Shown one piece after another: positions 52,968-64,000 of a stretch of 64,000 bases of DNA (position 1 is its first letter; the number at the start of each line of letters is the position of its first letter). The position numbers were made by a program, and so were the translations under genes. The DNA is taken from NCBI GenBank assembly GCA_013365365.1, contig JABVXU010000245.1:1-64000 (forward strand), read 5' to 3'. This DNA is from Cruorifilaria tuberocauda (lineage: Eukaryota; Nematoda; Chromadorea; Rhabditida; Onchocercidae). The notes under the pieces were generated by a model. That model was given only the letters and a program-made list of their open reading frames with translations. It made no database searches and was not told where the DNA came from.

Positions 52968-53680
52968 TATCCTTTTTTTGGAACATTTAATATTCATATC
53001 TTTGTAAATAAATTGTCGGTATATTTGTTTGTTTTTTTTGTTGTTGAATAAAGCAACATGCTATCCTCCTCAAACACTTATCACGTGGTTGGAGATTTTA
53101 AACGTTATAGCACATATTCCAAAGCAATGGAAAAGTTTCCTTTTACTCAAATTAGTAAATTTACTTAAATTAGAAGTAAATAGTTGACTGAAGAAAAAAC
53201 TGCTACAAAAATAAAATTTGCATTAGAACTAAATTACTGCGCAATTATGATCTCTTGAATTTATGATCCTGACGTTTGTTCCATTCTATACAATTAGTAA
53301 CTGTAGATATTAATTATCATTTACATACATCAATTACTGATTATCGAGATTATTTAAGACAGCTTAAAGTAACTAATCAAGTTAAGAATAGTAAACATGA
53401 AGTTTATTTCACTAATTCTTTTGTTCAATCATATTTATCATCATAAATCGTGATAAGAATATATAGTACCGTATAATATAAGCTATATTTGATATTACTT
53501 GTATATTTTGTTTAGTCATCTTTTTTTGCTATTGCACATTTCACACTTCAATCTATCATCATTCTATTTCAACATTCAAATAATTATATTACCTATGCTA
53601 TAAGCTTGAAAATAGATTTTCATCTAGCAAATAAAACAAACATATAGAATGAATATCTCGAAAAATGTCGCCAGCTTATT

Positions 53681-53746
53681 GTGTTCGTGTATGTGTGTAT
53701 GTGTATGTGTATGTATGTTTGTCTGTGTGTGGGAGTGTGTATATAT
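53681..53746. repeat. TG/TATG microsatellite
   Basis: Alternating GTGT and GTAT units (for example TGTGTATGTGTATGTGTATG) over about 65 bases. It is open on the minus strand only because the repeat lacks stops in one frame, which is not evidence for coding. Confidence 0.85.
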
Positions 53747-55907
53747 CTACATATTTTCGCTTTAATACTGATATTATAGAAGCTCTGTTTGTTAAGTGGT
53801 AGCGGAGGAGGAAAAATGGATATACATATCAACGTGGATATATTTTCTAGCAGTATTACGGCAAAAAGAATGTAAAGCCTTATTTTCAATACACACAAAC
53901 TTCGTTTCTTTTTTTTTTCACTTCAATCATTTTTTTCCCTCCTTGATATATAATACTTCGAGAATCAATTTAAACCACTTCATTTTCTTCCTTCCATGAC
54001 AAAAATCTAATGAACTAAACTAAGCAGTTATTTTTTTTCCCATTGCTATTTTGTTTTTCAATTTATCTTTTTAGATTTGTATATAATCTAAATTGATTGA
54101 CAAATAACGTGTAGATCTCGAATGAGAGGAAGGAAAAGTTTTTTTATGTTTTTCATTTTTTCGTTTATCCCTTTCCATTCTTCATGTTAATTGTCGTTTT
54201 ACACGAGAACTTTTACCTCATTTCTCTTTTATACTAATAGCGTAGTATTGTTGTATTTAAGCTTTAATTCATCTCATTCTATCCGTTAAAAAATTTTTTT
54301 CATCATTTATTTCAAATGATGATTTAATTTGTTATTTCACTTTTTTTTCAAAATTCTATTTAAAACTGCATTTTCTTTTTTTTTCTTTTTGCAAATTGAT
54401 GAAAGTAAACTGTTAAATTATTTATTTCTTTAATTTATAAATTAATTAATTAGCTGCAAAAATTGTGATGATTGTTTGATTTAAAATAATTGGTCTCGTG
54501 ATTTTTGCAATAAAGAAGAATTAGTATGCTTCAACAAACACTTCTAATATATTAAACTAACGGAAATAAGTTTATTTCAGATAGTTTATTGTGTAATTCA
54601 AATATTATCAGTTTTTATCATTTAAATAACGCCTCATAAATTTTGGGGCTTTTTGTTTTTCTTATTTCTCTCCATTTATTCTTCCTTTTTTAGACCTTTC
54701 CTTTGTATGCTTTGACTGTCCTATCCCATGTATCATTCATTCAATATATCGAAATATTACAAAAATTATTCCATTTCTGTACGCATACTAGTCGATGTTC
54801 CATTAAAACATGCCATTTAAAAGTTAAGTGTTTCCGTTTTTGCTCAAACTTTTTTTTATAATTTTCATTTTCTATCATATCTATATTTATATTATTCAGT
54901 CAAAAATTGGTCGTAGCAAATGGATACATAAACGATTGTTATTCAATACGGAAAAAATGGATGTGTGAAATGATTTTATGAAAGTTAGTTAAAAGCTTGA
55001 ACATTCAAATGTGTTCTTAAATATTTCTCTCAAAGCTTTTTACTCTAAGTGCACGCAACTTTTTTTCCAGTTCAGTATTTTACATATTATTAGCACATTA
55101 AATTAGCTTTTTGTGATAATATTTTATATAAAAAACTTTAAAGTTTTCTATTTTCGTTTTATTTTTTGTTTTTCTTTTTATAACTCTGCTATGTTCAATA
55201 ACTTACTGAAATTCTTGAGTGATATTGAATGATGTTGTTAATAATGATGATAATGATGAATCGATTTGTTTAGAATGTTGCATCGTAGTTAATTAAATAT
55301 TAACTGGAAAATGAATTTATCATTTTCTCTCTATAATAATATTAGCGAATTGAAGTTGCTGTTATTAAATTGAAAATGAATTTATTATTTCTGCCTTATA
55401 ATAATAATTGGAATTTGCTGATATTTCTTTATTAGGCTTGATTACAAAATCGTTCTATTTATAAGCATAAAAAAGAGCCAGCATGCAGTCTTTGAAATAA
55501 TTCATCAGTTATTATGACTGCTATGAATTTTTTTGTTCGAGAAAAAAAAGTTTGATGATAAAAAAAATTTCAACGATTTTTTTTAATTTTTGAATTCTCA
55601 AAAATTTTCTATTAATTTTTAACTGCAAAGCTTGTCGAAGCAAAGAGTGAAGTAGTCATTTACGTCAAAGAATTAGTGATGAGAGGATTTGCTCTTTGAT
55701 GCTGCTCAATATTTGTTATTGATAAATGATATTCACTTGATAAGTTTTTAATTTAAGTCTCTTTTTTTTCTTGAGCAATATTTCAGAAATTTAAAAATTT
55801 TTAAAATATGCATTAAATAAATGAAAAGATAAACGATTGAAATACGTTAAAAAATTGTTTATAGTGTGTAAAATTATGTATAAAATTGGTATTGCTTTTG
55901 TTTAGAA

Positions 55908-56718
55908 ATGCGAATGGAAATTTTTCATGCTGGTCTTTTCATCCTGTTTTACCTAGGTAAGTATCTATTCATTGTATTTTACCTGAATATCTTGCTGCTA
56001 ACATTTAATTAAATCTCATGGACTAATTTGCAGATGGCAAAAATTCAATTACAGATTTTCATTTCTTAAAAAAAGAAATCTCAAACGAAGTTTTTTTAAA
56101 TTGAGTTAATCCTCATTTCTTCTACAAATGAAGAATTCTTTTAATTCTACGATTCTTTCTTTTTTCCTCTCTTAATTTCCCTTTTCACTTCCCTCAGTTA
56201 CATTCAAAAAACACTTGAATTTTTTGAATAAATGATGGGTATAATTTACAAAGCGCTGTTTTTTTTTAAACTGTAATATAAAATTAACAGTACGGCAATT
56301 TTGAATAATTTTTTTTTAATGACAAATTTAATACTAAGTAACTTTTGCATCATACAGTTCATTTCTATACTTTTTTTAAAGTCATATGTTTCAATTTAAT
56401 CGTAACATAAATACAATAAAGGTTTTGTTATTTTGGATATAACTATTGTAAAAATTAAAATCAATTATGTAATGAAATATATTCATTTTTATGCAGTGAA
56501 ATATGTTGATTTCATTTAAATGTTAAAAATTTATATATTTAAGGAATATGTAATGCAGTTGAAACAATTAATTGTACAAAAAAAGCTGGTACGCATGCAT
56601 GTTATACGTGTATGGGTAGAGATATGGAAAATTGTGAAACAGGCACCGTATGTTGCAGTGGTTCTTGCTTTAAGCTTATCGATAAAAGTTAGTAGCATTT
56701 TGTTTTTGTTTTTTTAGG

Positions 56719-56749
<31 letters not shown>

Positions 56750-58063
56750 GAAACGATGAAAAGTTATTACATAAGAGTATAAAGTGAAATATATGAAATG
56801 AAGAAGGTTTGCTCATTAATAATTTTATTTTTCTTCCATAAATTTTATTTGTTAATTTTTTCTTCCTCATCCTTCCTTCTTCTTCATCTCATTAAAATAA
56901 AAAAGGAGATAAACAACTATGATGATAATGATGCTTTTTCATTAGCAGAACTATGATATTGTTTAGAGTGAAGTGACGGAATAAATTTTGGATAATGATA
57001 ATTAAATAGTGCTAATTAAATGGTATTACTGATAAGTGTAAGTAAAACATTTTAGACATAACTAAACTGATAGAAGAGAAAGAAATTTTTTTTTAACGAC
57101 AAAAGCAAATGATTGAGTATTTGGTGCCAATAGTTGTCACTTTCAAAGTTGGAATGAACAAATGGCTTAATTAGATGAAATGTTAAATGGGATGACATTG
57201 TTAGCCTTCTTCAGAAAGCTTGTGATTGTATCCGTTTTTGCAATAGCTGTGACCGTTAGTTGACGTAATTAAATGATCAGATAATCCTACTTTTGTTAGT
57301 TTAAAAATTTAATCGTAAAGAAACACATGAACAACATTGCAAAAACTTATTTACTTTAATAGTACAACAACTTTTCAAAAGTTTTTACCAAAGATTTAAT
57401 TCTTTTTTTTTCGTTTTTTCTTAAATTGTTAAATGAATCCTAAATTTTTGAATTTCAATTATAAATACAATTTTTTGGAAATTTCCAGAGCATAATTTGA
57501 TAATGAAAGGTTGTACAAATGAAGATCAAGAAGATGGTAGCATGAAAAGACGAACATTTGATATACGATTGTATTGGGCGAATAATGAGAAAGTTACAGG
57601 TATGCTTTTTTCTTTTGAAATTTTATCGATTATTCTTATAAAAACTTCAAATTATTAAATGATATAACTAAAAATTTTCAAATGAAAATGAATGAAGCTT
57701 TTTAGAGCTTCAAAGAACTAATATTCGTGAGAAAGCTACACAAACTAATATTCCTCAGGACTTCGTACAATCATAAAGAATGCAACATTCCTTGATTAGC
57801 TAAAGTGAAGATACTCTTTTATATGTAGGTCTTAACTAAATCTGTAGTATTTATTCTTTATAGAGTTAATTAGATATAAAATTTCAGTTAGTTGCGATAA
57901 TGCTTTAAAAAAAAATGTGAAATATACAGTGATTATTACAGGCGAAGCATATTACTGTAAAGAAAACGATTATTGCAATACAGGTTCAACGCAATTCGTG
58001 CATTCTTTATTTTATTACACTTTCCTCAGTCTACTTGCCACTTTATCACTTTCTCAATCATAA
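55908..58063 (+). CDS. Ly-6/uPAR-like GPI-anchored surface protein (four small exons)
   Basis: No long open frame marks this gene. Four exons fit perfectly in phase (all phase 1): 55908-55956, 56544-56687, 57489-57599 and 57942-58063, giving about 141 residues. The start MRMEIFHAGLFILFYLGICN is a clear signal peptide, and its ATG lies just after a TTTAG acceptor. The mature part has ten cysteines in Ly-6-like order: INCTKK, ACYTCMGRDMENC, TVCCSGSC, MKGC and the closing YYCKENDYCN, where the terminal CN is the hallmark of three-finger Ly-6 proteins. After the CN come small residues (TGS) and a hydrophobic tail (LFYYTFLSLLATLSLSQS), the typical GPI-attachment signal. Nematode members include ODR-2 and related proteins, several of which act on neurons. 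The exact subfamily and ligand cannot be told from this sequence. Confidence 0.8.
56719..56742. repeat. GA dinucleotide microsatellite in intron 2 of the Ly-6-like gene
   Basis: About twelve consecutive GA units, about 30 bases downstream of the exon 2 donor (56688). The minus-strand serine-leucine run it encodes is repeat-derived. Confidence 0.9.
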
Positions 58064-61000
58064 TAATTGCTGATAAGGACTGGAAATATGAGAGGTGCAT
58101 TCCATCGAAAGATATTTCCTTATCTTTTGGGAATTAGGCTAACTTTTTAATCTCTGGTCAATTATTATAGGTTCTTTTTGATTCTCAGAGGAATTATTTT
58201 TCCATTTTAATAAGTTAATTCGTAAGATTGTTCGTTCATTCGGTTGTTTAAATGTAATGAATACCATTTGTTGATATTGAATGGTGGTAATTGTGTTAGA
58301 ACGGAAATAAGTATATTGACTTACATCATGAAGATAATTATTAAATAAATAGATTTTGATTTCATCATTCAAATAACCATTCATGGTTTAATCTGTCTAA
58401 CCTGGTTGATAAATAAATTACCTGCAGTATATATTGAGACAATTTTTCGCATAATTTACGTTCTAATTAGGATATCTAATATATTTCACAGTGATGTTTA
58501 TGTCAATTTTCTGCTATATACTTCAATTATTAGATAAATCTAATCTTCTTTATCTCTTATTTATCTTATTAAAGTGTTCATTCGCTATGGAACAGTATTC
58601 AATATAAGCAAACACTTTTTCATGTATAATACTACAGATTTTTGTATGAGTTATATTTCCTTCTCCCAGTAAAATTAATTTATGAGAGCTCACAAAAATC
58701 ATATATGTATTTGCTTATTTAACGGAATTAAAAATGAAGTATCTGAAAATTGTGATATATGATATATTTGACATCAAATATTGATGGAAATTTTATAATT
58801 TATTTCCCAAAAGAGTTCTTTTTTTAGTAATCAGAGACTGCTTGTTATACATAAAAGATTTGGCTAAATAATTTGATTTAAGGTAGAAAGATAGATTAAG
58901 GTGAAATGAAAAATTTTAATATAACAAACCTTACTTTTCTCATACAGCAGGAAAATATCTAGTCGATATTACTTCTTTTGCTTTTTACTTTTTGACGGAA
59001 TAATTGTGTTAGAGCATTATTATAATTTCAGATGATGTTTGAAAAGCTACTCTCCAAATTCTTTCATTAATTTTTAATCATAACACATTTTTTAAAAAAA
59101 AAGTCACTGTTTCCAATTATCTTCAAATGAGTGGAACAATTTATATAGTGTTAAGGGATAAGTATCGAAATCAGTCAAATTTTTAAACCACTTAACAGCT
59201 TTTTTCTCTGTATTTCAATTACTGTTTTGTATTTCAGGAATGTAGTTTTACTATGTGATCAAAATTTTATGTATTGAGCAAAATTTAGAGAAACTTATTG
59301 TATACATTGATAAATTTTTGCCGATTTACAATAAATGTTAGAATATTTCATTTCTTTTCCATTACTGTCATAATATTTTTCCATACCAATTAAATTCATT
59401 AAAAAATCTGAGAATTTCCTGCTCCATTTTTTTTCAAAAATTTATATTTCAGAAATTTTTTCCGATATAATATTATATTTAAAATCCTTAGAATATAATT
59501 ATTATTAGTAAGCTTACGAGAATTGCTAAAAGTAGTGATAATAAATCTATTCACAATATCTATTTTTCTAAATAATATATTTGTGTATTTTAAAAACAAT
59601 AATTAATGTCACCAAACAAATGCCCTTTTTTATTTGATATGGTATTTTAGGAATACATATTACATTTCATGAAATTTTTTATCAAACTTCTTTAAAACAT
59701 TTTGCATTGACAACACGTAGATGAATTCAGGAAAAATTCAGGAATCCAAAATGAGGGAAAATATTTTTGATTTATTTGCTATTGCAATATGACGAAGCAT
59801 TCTTCATGTGAAAGATATATTGATAATTTCTTTTATTACTATAGAATTAATTTATCATCGACTAAATTTTTCGATATAATCCTATATTTATTTATTGCTA
59901 AAATGTATGAAAATCGCCTATTTATCATGAAAAATTATATGATCGAATTTATCTAGACAATGGAGTTTTATCAACTTATCATCAACATATGAAATCATAA
60001 CTTAAAATTCATTAAAATTGTCATAAAATCATGCCTGTAATATTATTTTATTCTAATTATTATCTTTTGTAACATTTTCTAAACCTGACTTTTATTTGTT
60101 TCATAGTTTCTTAAAAATGAAGAGAGAAAAAAATTTTAACGAATCAAAGAAAATTAAATTATTGAAAGATTTTAGAGACTATGCCATTTTATAAAATTTA
60201 TATGTTTAGTTTATGAAACAGAATCATAGCCTATATGTAAAACAAATACATTTATAAAGTTACAAGCATTTGAATTCTTTTGTTTCATTCATAAATAATT
60301 TCAAAAACTTATTTTAATAGAACATATTTATCAGAAAATTTTCGATTTAATTTTTTTACAACAACATTGAATCTATCTTTGCAAACAGAAACTTTTTCCT
60401 TTTGGAAATTACAAAATATTCCGCGAAAACTTAACAACAACACGTGAAAAGTAGATAAATCGTTTCATTTGCTAGCATTTAGATGATGATCCATATCAAC
60501 AAATAGCAATTCAACCTGCTGCTCAATAAAATTTCGAAATTATCAATTTCAGAGCTAAACAGAAATGAATAATGATGCGTACTGACGAGTACTGAAATGC
60601 ACTGAATAAACAAACAGCTAAGCAACTATGAAATTCCACCCGGAAAGGATTAAAAAAAGCTTGGGAATAGCATGAACGTGAATTACAGACTTTATGCAGC
60701 CGAATATTAATCTCAATTATGCCTATTTACAAAAAATTCTCAGATCTGATGCCAAGATAAATGTAACCGTTCCTATTGATAACGCTTATATGCCCTAATT
60801 CGATCATACTGGCAAATCCTAAAATGCATACATACCACCAAAGTTAATCAGATATACAACGACCGGATTTTTCAGTCAAATCTCTAACTCATTCGTACTT
60901 TTAACTATTCATAGTAATATTTTCCGATATTAAAGGATAACTATTTCTCTATCGTTTTAGATCATTCAGCAATACTCATTCCTTACGGTAATGAACTTTC

Positions 61001-61509
61001 CAAGCCCCATTTCATGAAAACAATAGCGACTGAATTTATTTCAGAATTGAAGATAACTGTTCATCGATATATACATATACTGATAATTGTCATCTAAGAA
61101 AGGATTTTGAAGCAAATTCATCGAAATATTTACAAATAGGAAAACACAACAATGGAAGAGAATTATCGATCAAGTACGAACTGGAAGATCAAAACTTGAC
61201 ATTACGTATTTATTTCAGGGAACTTCAAAAGTTTTTTCCATATTTATGGATTCATTAAGAATGTATTTCAGGAACAAGTGGAGTAGCAAAAGCTATAAAT
61301 TATCTTGCACTGGAAATAAGTCAAATTTGATCCGATGAATCAAGAAAAAAAGTGTATTTGCTATTTGTTGCGTCCAAAGTCTTTCATAATTTGTCAAAAG
61401 ATAAAAGAAATTCTTCGATATTCACAATGAATTATAGAACGATAAGACTGACAATCGAATATGGTCTTTGAATTAAGCGAATGCAAACAATAATGCAGAA
61501 CCTGTTTCC
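58064..61509. other. AT-rich gene desert between the Ly-6-like gene and the membrane protein gene
   Basis: About 3.4 kb of very AT-rich DNA with no supported exon on either strand. It would hold the 3' UTRs of two convergent genes, with AATAAA-like hexamers near 58345 and 58412. I see nothing else that I can support. Confidence 0.5.
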
Positions 61510-62280
61510 TCAGACATGATCTCTACGAACAGCGACAATCTTCATATCAACAGGTGGTGCATAACAGGCAAGTTCCTCATCGGATATAAGAAATGAAGTG
61601 TCTAATAACTGGTCTACAGCAAGTACTGTTGCTGTATCATTATCAATATGTTCTAATGGGTGTATTCGACCATCGCTCTTATTATTTCTTTCAAAAGATT
61701 CTGCTATCCTTTCCTGACGGCGACTTATTATCCTATCCACATCAATCTGAAATCTCTTAACCCTTTTTGGATAATAATATTATGACCTTCCAAAAAAAAA
61801 ATTTAAATAGTTTAATTATATTACGCTTATAATTCATTATTCAAAAGGACTCTTGAAGTTTAATTATTAGAGACTTTTTTCGACAAACAGCGAACATCAA
61901 AAAATAATACCTGTTCGGCAATGCCATCAAATGCCATATCCAATGATCTGGATACTAAATTCGAGGAACTAACTGAGCTTTTCCACGCAAGTCTATGTTT
62001 CCTAAATATGTTCCTGATATACATCTACATATATTAAAAATGAGCGAAAAATCTTAAAGTTCGACTATATTATGGAATAATGTAATAATCAAAAATAAAA
62101 GCATATATATATTACCGCTGATCTCTCTAACGTTTGAATAAAAAGATTAGAAAATATTAAATTCAGGAGAAATCACCTGAGGATATGAAAACAAGTAAGG
62201 GTAAAAAAAGTCATCACAAAAATACTTATAAGGACGAAAAGAATAGTTGCTGCAGCATAGAATATTAACAGTAAATCCAT
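61510..62280 (-). CDS. Small single-pass membrane protein of unknown family (three exons)
   Basis: Three minus-strand exons fit in phase: 62280-62177, 62013-61911 and 61746-61510, giving 147 residues. The N-terminal 33 residues are strongly hydrophobic (LLLIFYAAATILFVLISIFV) and end at HILRNIFRKHR. The basic residues right after the segment suggest an uncleaved signal-anchor with the C-terminal part in the cytosol. That part is polar: RSLDMAFDGIAEQ, RIISRRQERIAESFERNN, TATVLAVDQLLDTSFLISDE and ACYAPPVDMKIVAVRRDHV. The ATG is preceded by a TTTCAG acceptor (exon from 62303) and by in-frame stops, so it is the likely true start. I do not recognise the family. It is transcribed in the same direction as the cysteine-rich ORF upstream. 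Confidence 0.65.
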
Positions 62281-62705
62281 ATGAACATTGTACTATCGTT
62301 ACACTGAAACGTAACCATAATTAGTAGTATTAGATTTTGAGATCAGCCCGTGATTCTGATCTTCAAACTCACGTTTGTTGCTATAAATTTTCTTACATAT
62401 ACTAATCAAGATCCGAATAGAAACATTTAATTACCAATGAACTAATGGGTCATTTTTACCAATTCTCGTGTTTATCGATCATTTACTATCTACGAATACG
62501 ATTGTGTATCACTATGTGTATCACTAAAGGAGTTTGTGTTGACTTTGAATTAAAATTTAATTAAGAAAACTTGATGAATTCCTCAACATGTCACTGAAAA
62601 TACCTAAACAATGCTTTCATAACACAGATAAAGTTGAAACAACAGTTAAATCAATCGAGCCGAAGTATTACTTAACATTCATGATTACGGAAATGCATCC
62701 CAACT

Positions 62706-62903
62706 TCAGTGACATACCCAGCAGTTATGTTGTTTGAAAGGATTAAAAGGAACTACGCAACATGAACAAATTTTACCACTGCAAAAAAAAAGAGAATCAG
62801 CAAATTCCAGATTAAAATCGCGAAATAAATCGCAAAATCCAACAAATAGCTGCCATGAAAAGAGTATATTTATAAACAATAAACTTGTAACAGATATTTT
62901 CAT
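62706..62903 (-). CDS. Short cysteine-rich ORF with signal-peptide-like start (tentative)
   Basis: A 65-codon frame from a true ATG (62903). It starts MKISVTSLLFINILFSWQLF, which resembles a secretion signal, and contains CSGKICSCCVVP, ending NCWVCH before TGA. A good donor (TGG|GTATGT) lies six bases before the WVCH residues, so the frame may be exon 1 of a longer gene whose later exons I could not place. An internal TTTTTTTTTGCAG also looks like a splice acceptor, which weakens the claim. It lies about 430 bases upstream of the membrane protein gene on the same strand. No family is recognised. Confidence 0.3.
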   Translation of the reverse strand: MKISVTSLLFINILFSWQLFVGFCDLFRDFNLEFADSLFFCSGKICSCCVVPFNPFKQHNCWVCH

Positions 62904-63017
62904 GTTTTATATAATAAATCAATAAATCATTAGATGCAGATAAATGCAGATGTTTTTATTAAAAAATAAAATGCATTTCACCGTAAAATCTGAAAGTAAT
63001 ACGAATTTATCACATCC

Positions 63018-63233
63018 TCAAAAATATGGATTACATATATGGCGAGTCATTAAGCCTAAACAAATTACAATATTACCAATTACATCATCAAGGAATATTT
63101 TCCCAAAAATTTCCCCTGTTTTGATAAATGCTAAGAAAACATGATTATACAGTAGTTCTAGAGAGTAACACACGGAACTAACTGGAATACGCAAAATTAC
63201 AACTTCTGGATCTTGAAGAATTATATATTCCAT
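63018..63233 (-). CDS. Uncharacterised 71-codon open frame (doubtful)
   Basis: Minus-strand frame from an ATG at 63233, starting MEYIILQDPEVVILRIPVSS and ending RHICNPYF before TGA. An acceptor-like CTTTAG lies about 30 bases upstream, and the frame is open back to it. Composition is protein-like with hydrophobic stretches, but there is no recognisable domain, and AT-rich DNA yields such frames by chance. Confidence 0.2.
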   Translation of the reverse strand: MEYIILQDPEVVILRIPVSSVCYSLELLYNHVFLAFIKTGEIFGKIFLDDVIGNIVICLGLMTRHICNPYF

Positions 63234-63260
63234 ATGAATTGGCAAGTGCAAAATGTTCAC

Positions 63261-64000
63261 TAAAGGTCAAACTATAGAAGCAACTAATCGAAAGAAAATC
63301 GAAATAACGAGATACTAAAATAGTTCCAACTATGCTTACATCTATTCGTCATTCCATCCTATTAATGTTTTGATATTCGGCACTTGAAATCGCTCTTCTT
63401 CAAAATAATGTTTAAATATAATTATTCTTTTTGACTAAAAATAGTTCTCAAGTAGTTTCTTAAATACATTAGTATGACTACAGTGAAACGAAATTTTTTG
63501 AACAAATGAATGATTCATTGCTATAATCTACTAAATAAGACACAAAATAATCAAGAAACGATTTCACTAGTATACCTCTAATAACAAACGTTGGATAAAT
63601 ATGAACCTAAGCAAATAAAACACATAAAAACGCTAATTAAAATAAAGTAAGCTCGAGCAATATGAAGTAGTACATGTCACACGCAATAAGCAAAAAAGAA
63701 ATGAAATAAAACCCATATACTTCGCACCGTCTAAACTATCAATCGTAAGGAAAAAGTGGAGACTACTAGAAGTTTGGTAAAAGGTATAATGTAACTCTGA
63801 ATTTTGAAGTTATACTTGGAAAATCATCCAATGACGACAAGTTATTGGATGTTCCTCTCGAAAGCCTACATTACCGTTCTCGATTCCGACCTGCAGGGTG
63901 ATTAGACAAATTACTAAGGATTTCGTCGAGAACGACAGTATAAAATGACAATAATCCACATACAGTAGTGATGAAGTGTAATCATATTCACTTTATTTCT
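63261..64000. other. AT-rich window end, no feature supported
   Basis: About 740 bases with short open frames only. The patch at about 63835-63915 is somewhat less AT-rich than the rest, but I see no splice-flanked coding block or RNA gene in it. Confidence 0.4.

Larger units (their letters stand above)
52812..55905. other. AT-rich, T-tract-laden gene desert downstream of spo-11
   Basis: About 3.1 kb without a supported exon. An AATAAA at 52962-52967 (about 150 bases after the spo-11 stop) is the likely poly(A) signal, with a second at 53047-53052. The rest has many long T runs and simple repeats, and ends in the outron/promoter of the Ly-6-like gene. Confidence 0.5.

Noticed and set aside
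53620..53898. Minus-strand 92-codon frame across the TG repeat
   Set aside because: The frame is open because of the microsatellite; the translation is a simple histidine/threonine/isoleucine repeat.
62588..62737. 49-codon plus-strand frame starting MSLKIPKQCFHNTDK
   Set aside because: Too short, no family, overlaps the antisense cysteine-rich frame; cannot be told from chance.
1..64000. CRISPR array, rRNA, intact transposon, viral or bacterial endosymbiont insert
   Set aside because: No regularly spaced repeats, no terminal inverted repeats with a transposase, and no intact reverse transcriptase, integrase or bacterial-type gene was recognised.

Overview
The window is eukaryotic: AT-rich DNA with intron-broken genes, GT-AG introns mostly of about 100-700 bases, and poly-pyrimidine/TTTCAG acceptors. 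Several initiator ATGs lie within about 10 bases of a 3' splice acceptor, as expected where mRNAs receive a trans-spliced leader. The gene set (EEL-1/HUWE1, TIM21, DCAP-1, DRP-1, SLMAP, GTBP-1/G3BP, CTF-18, SPO-11) and the base composition suggest a parasitic nematode, most likely a filarial or other spirurid worm. Genus cannot be set from the sequence alone. All gene models below were built by hand from conserved protein blocks and splice phases.

Layout. Bases 1-18493 (+) hold the C-terminal majority of a giant HECT ubiquitin ligase (EEL-1/HUWE1); its 5' end lies outside the window. Then come tim-21 (19663-20747, +), dcap-1 (24082-22232, -) and, divergent from it, drp-1 (26464-31728, +). A SLMAP-like FHA/coiled-coil gene (34814-33063, -) converges on drp-1 and diverges from gtbp-1/G3BP (37355-41001, +). 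ctf-18 (43679-48920, +) and spo-11 (50341-52811, +) follow head to tail.

From about 52.8 kb to the end the DNA becomes very AT-rich and gene-poor. In it I could assemble a GPI-type Ly-6-like surface protein from four small exons (55908-58063, +) and a three-exon, single-pass membrane protein of unknown family (62280-61510, -). Upstream of the latter is a short cysteine-rich ORF with a signal-peptide-like start (62903-62706, -).

Functionally the first 53 kb are conserved housekeeping and meiotic genes: ubiquitin ligation, mitochondrial import and fission, mRNA decapping, stress-granule RNA binding, STRIPAK signalling, clamp loading for sister cohesion, and meiotic double-strand breaks. The last 11 kb carry short secreted or membrane proteins. 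I found no CRISPR array, intact transposon, rRNA or convincing tRNA. There is no strong evidence for a wholly new system; the least described material is the small surface/secreted gene set at the right end and two broken coding-like patches (31.9-32.4 kb and 49.4-49.7 kb).
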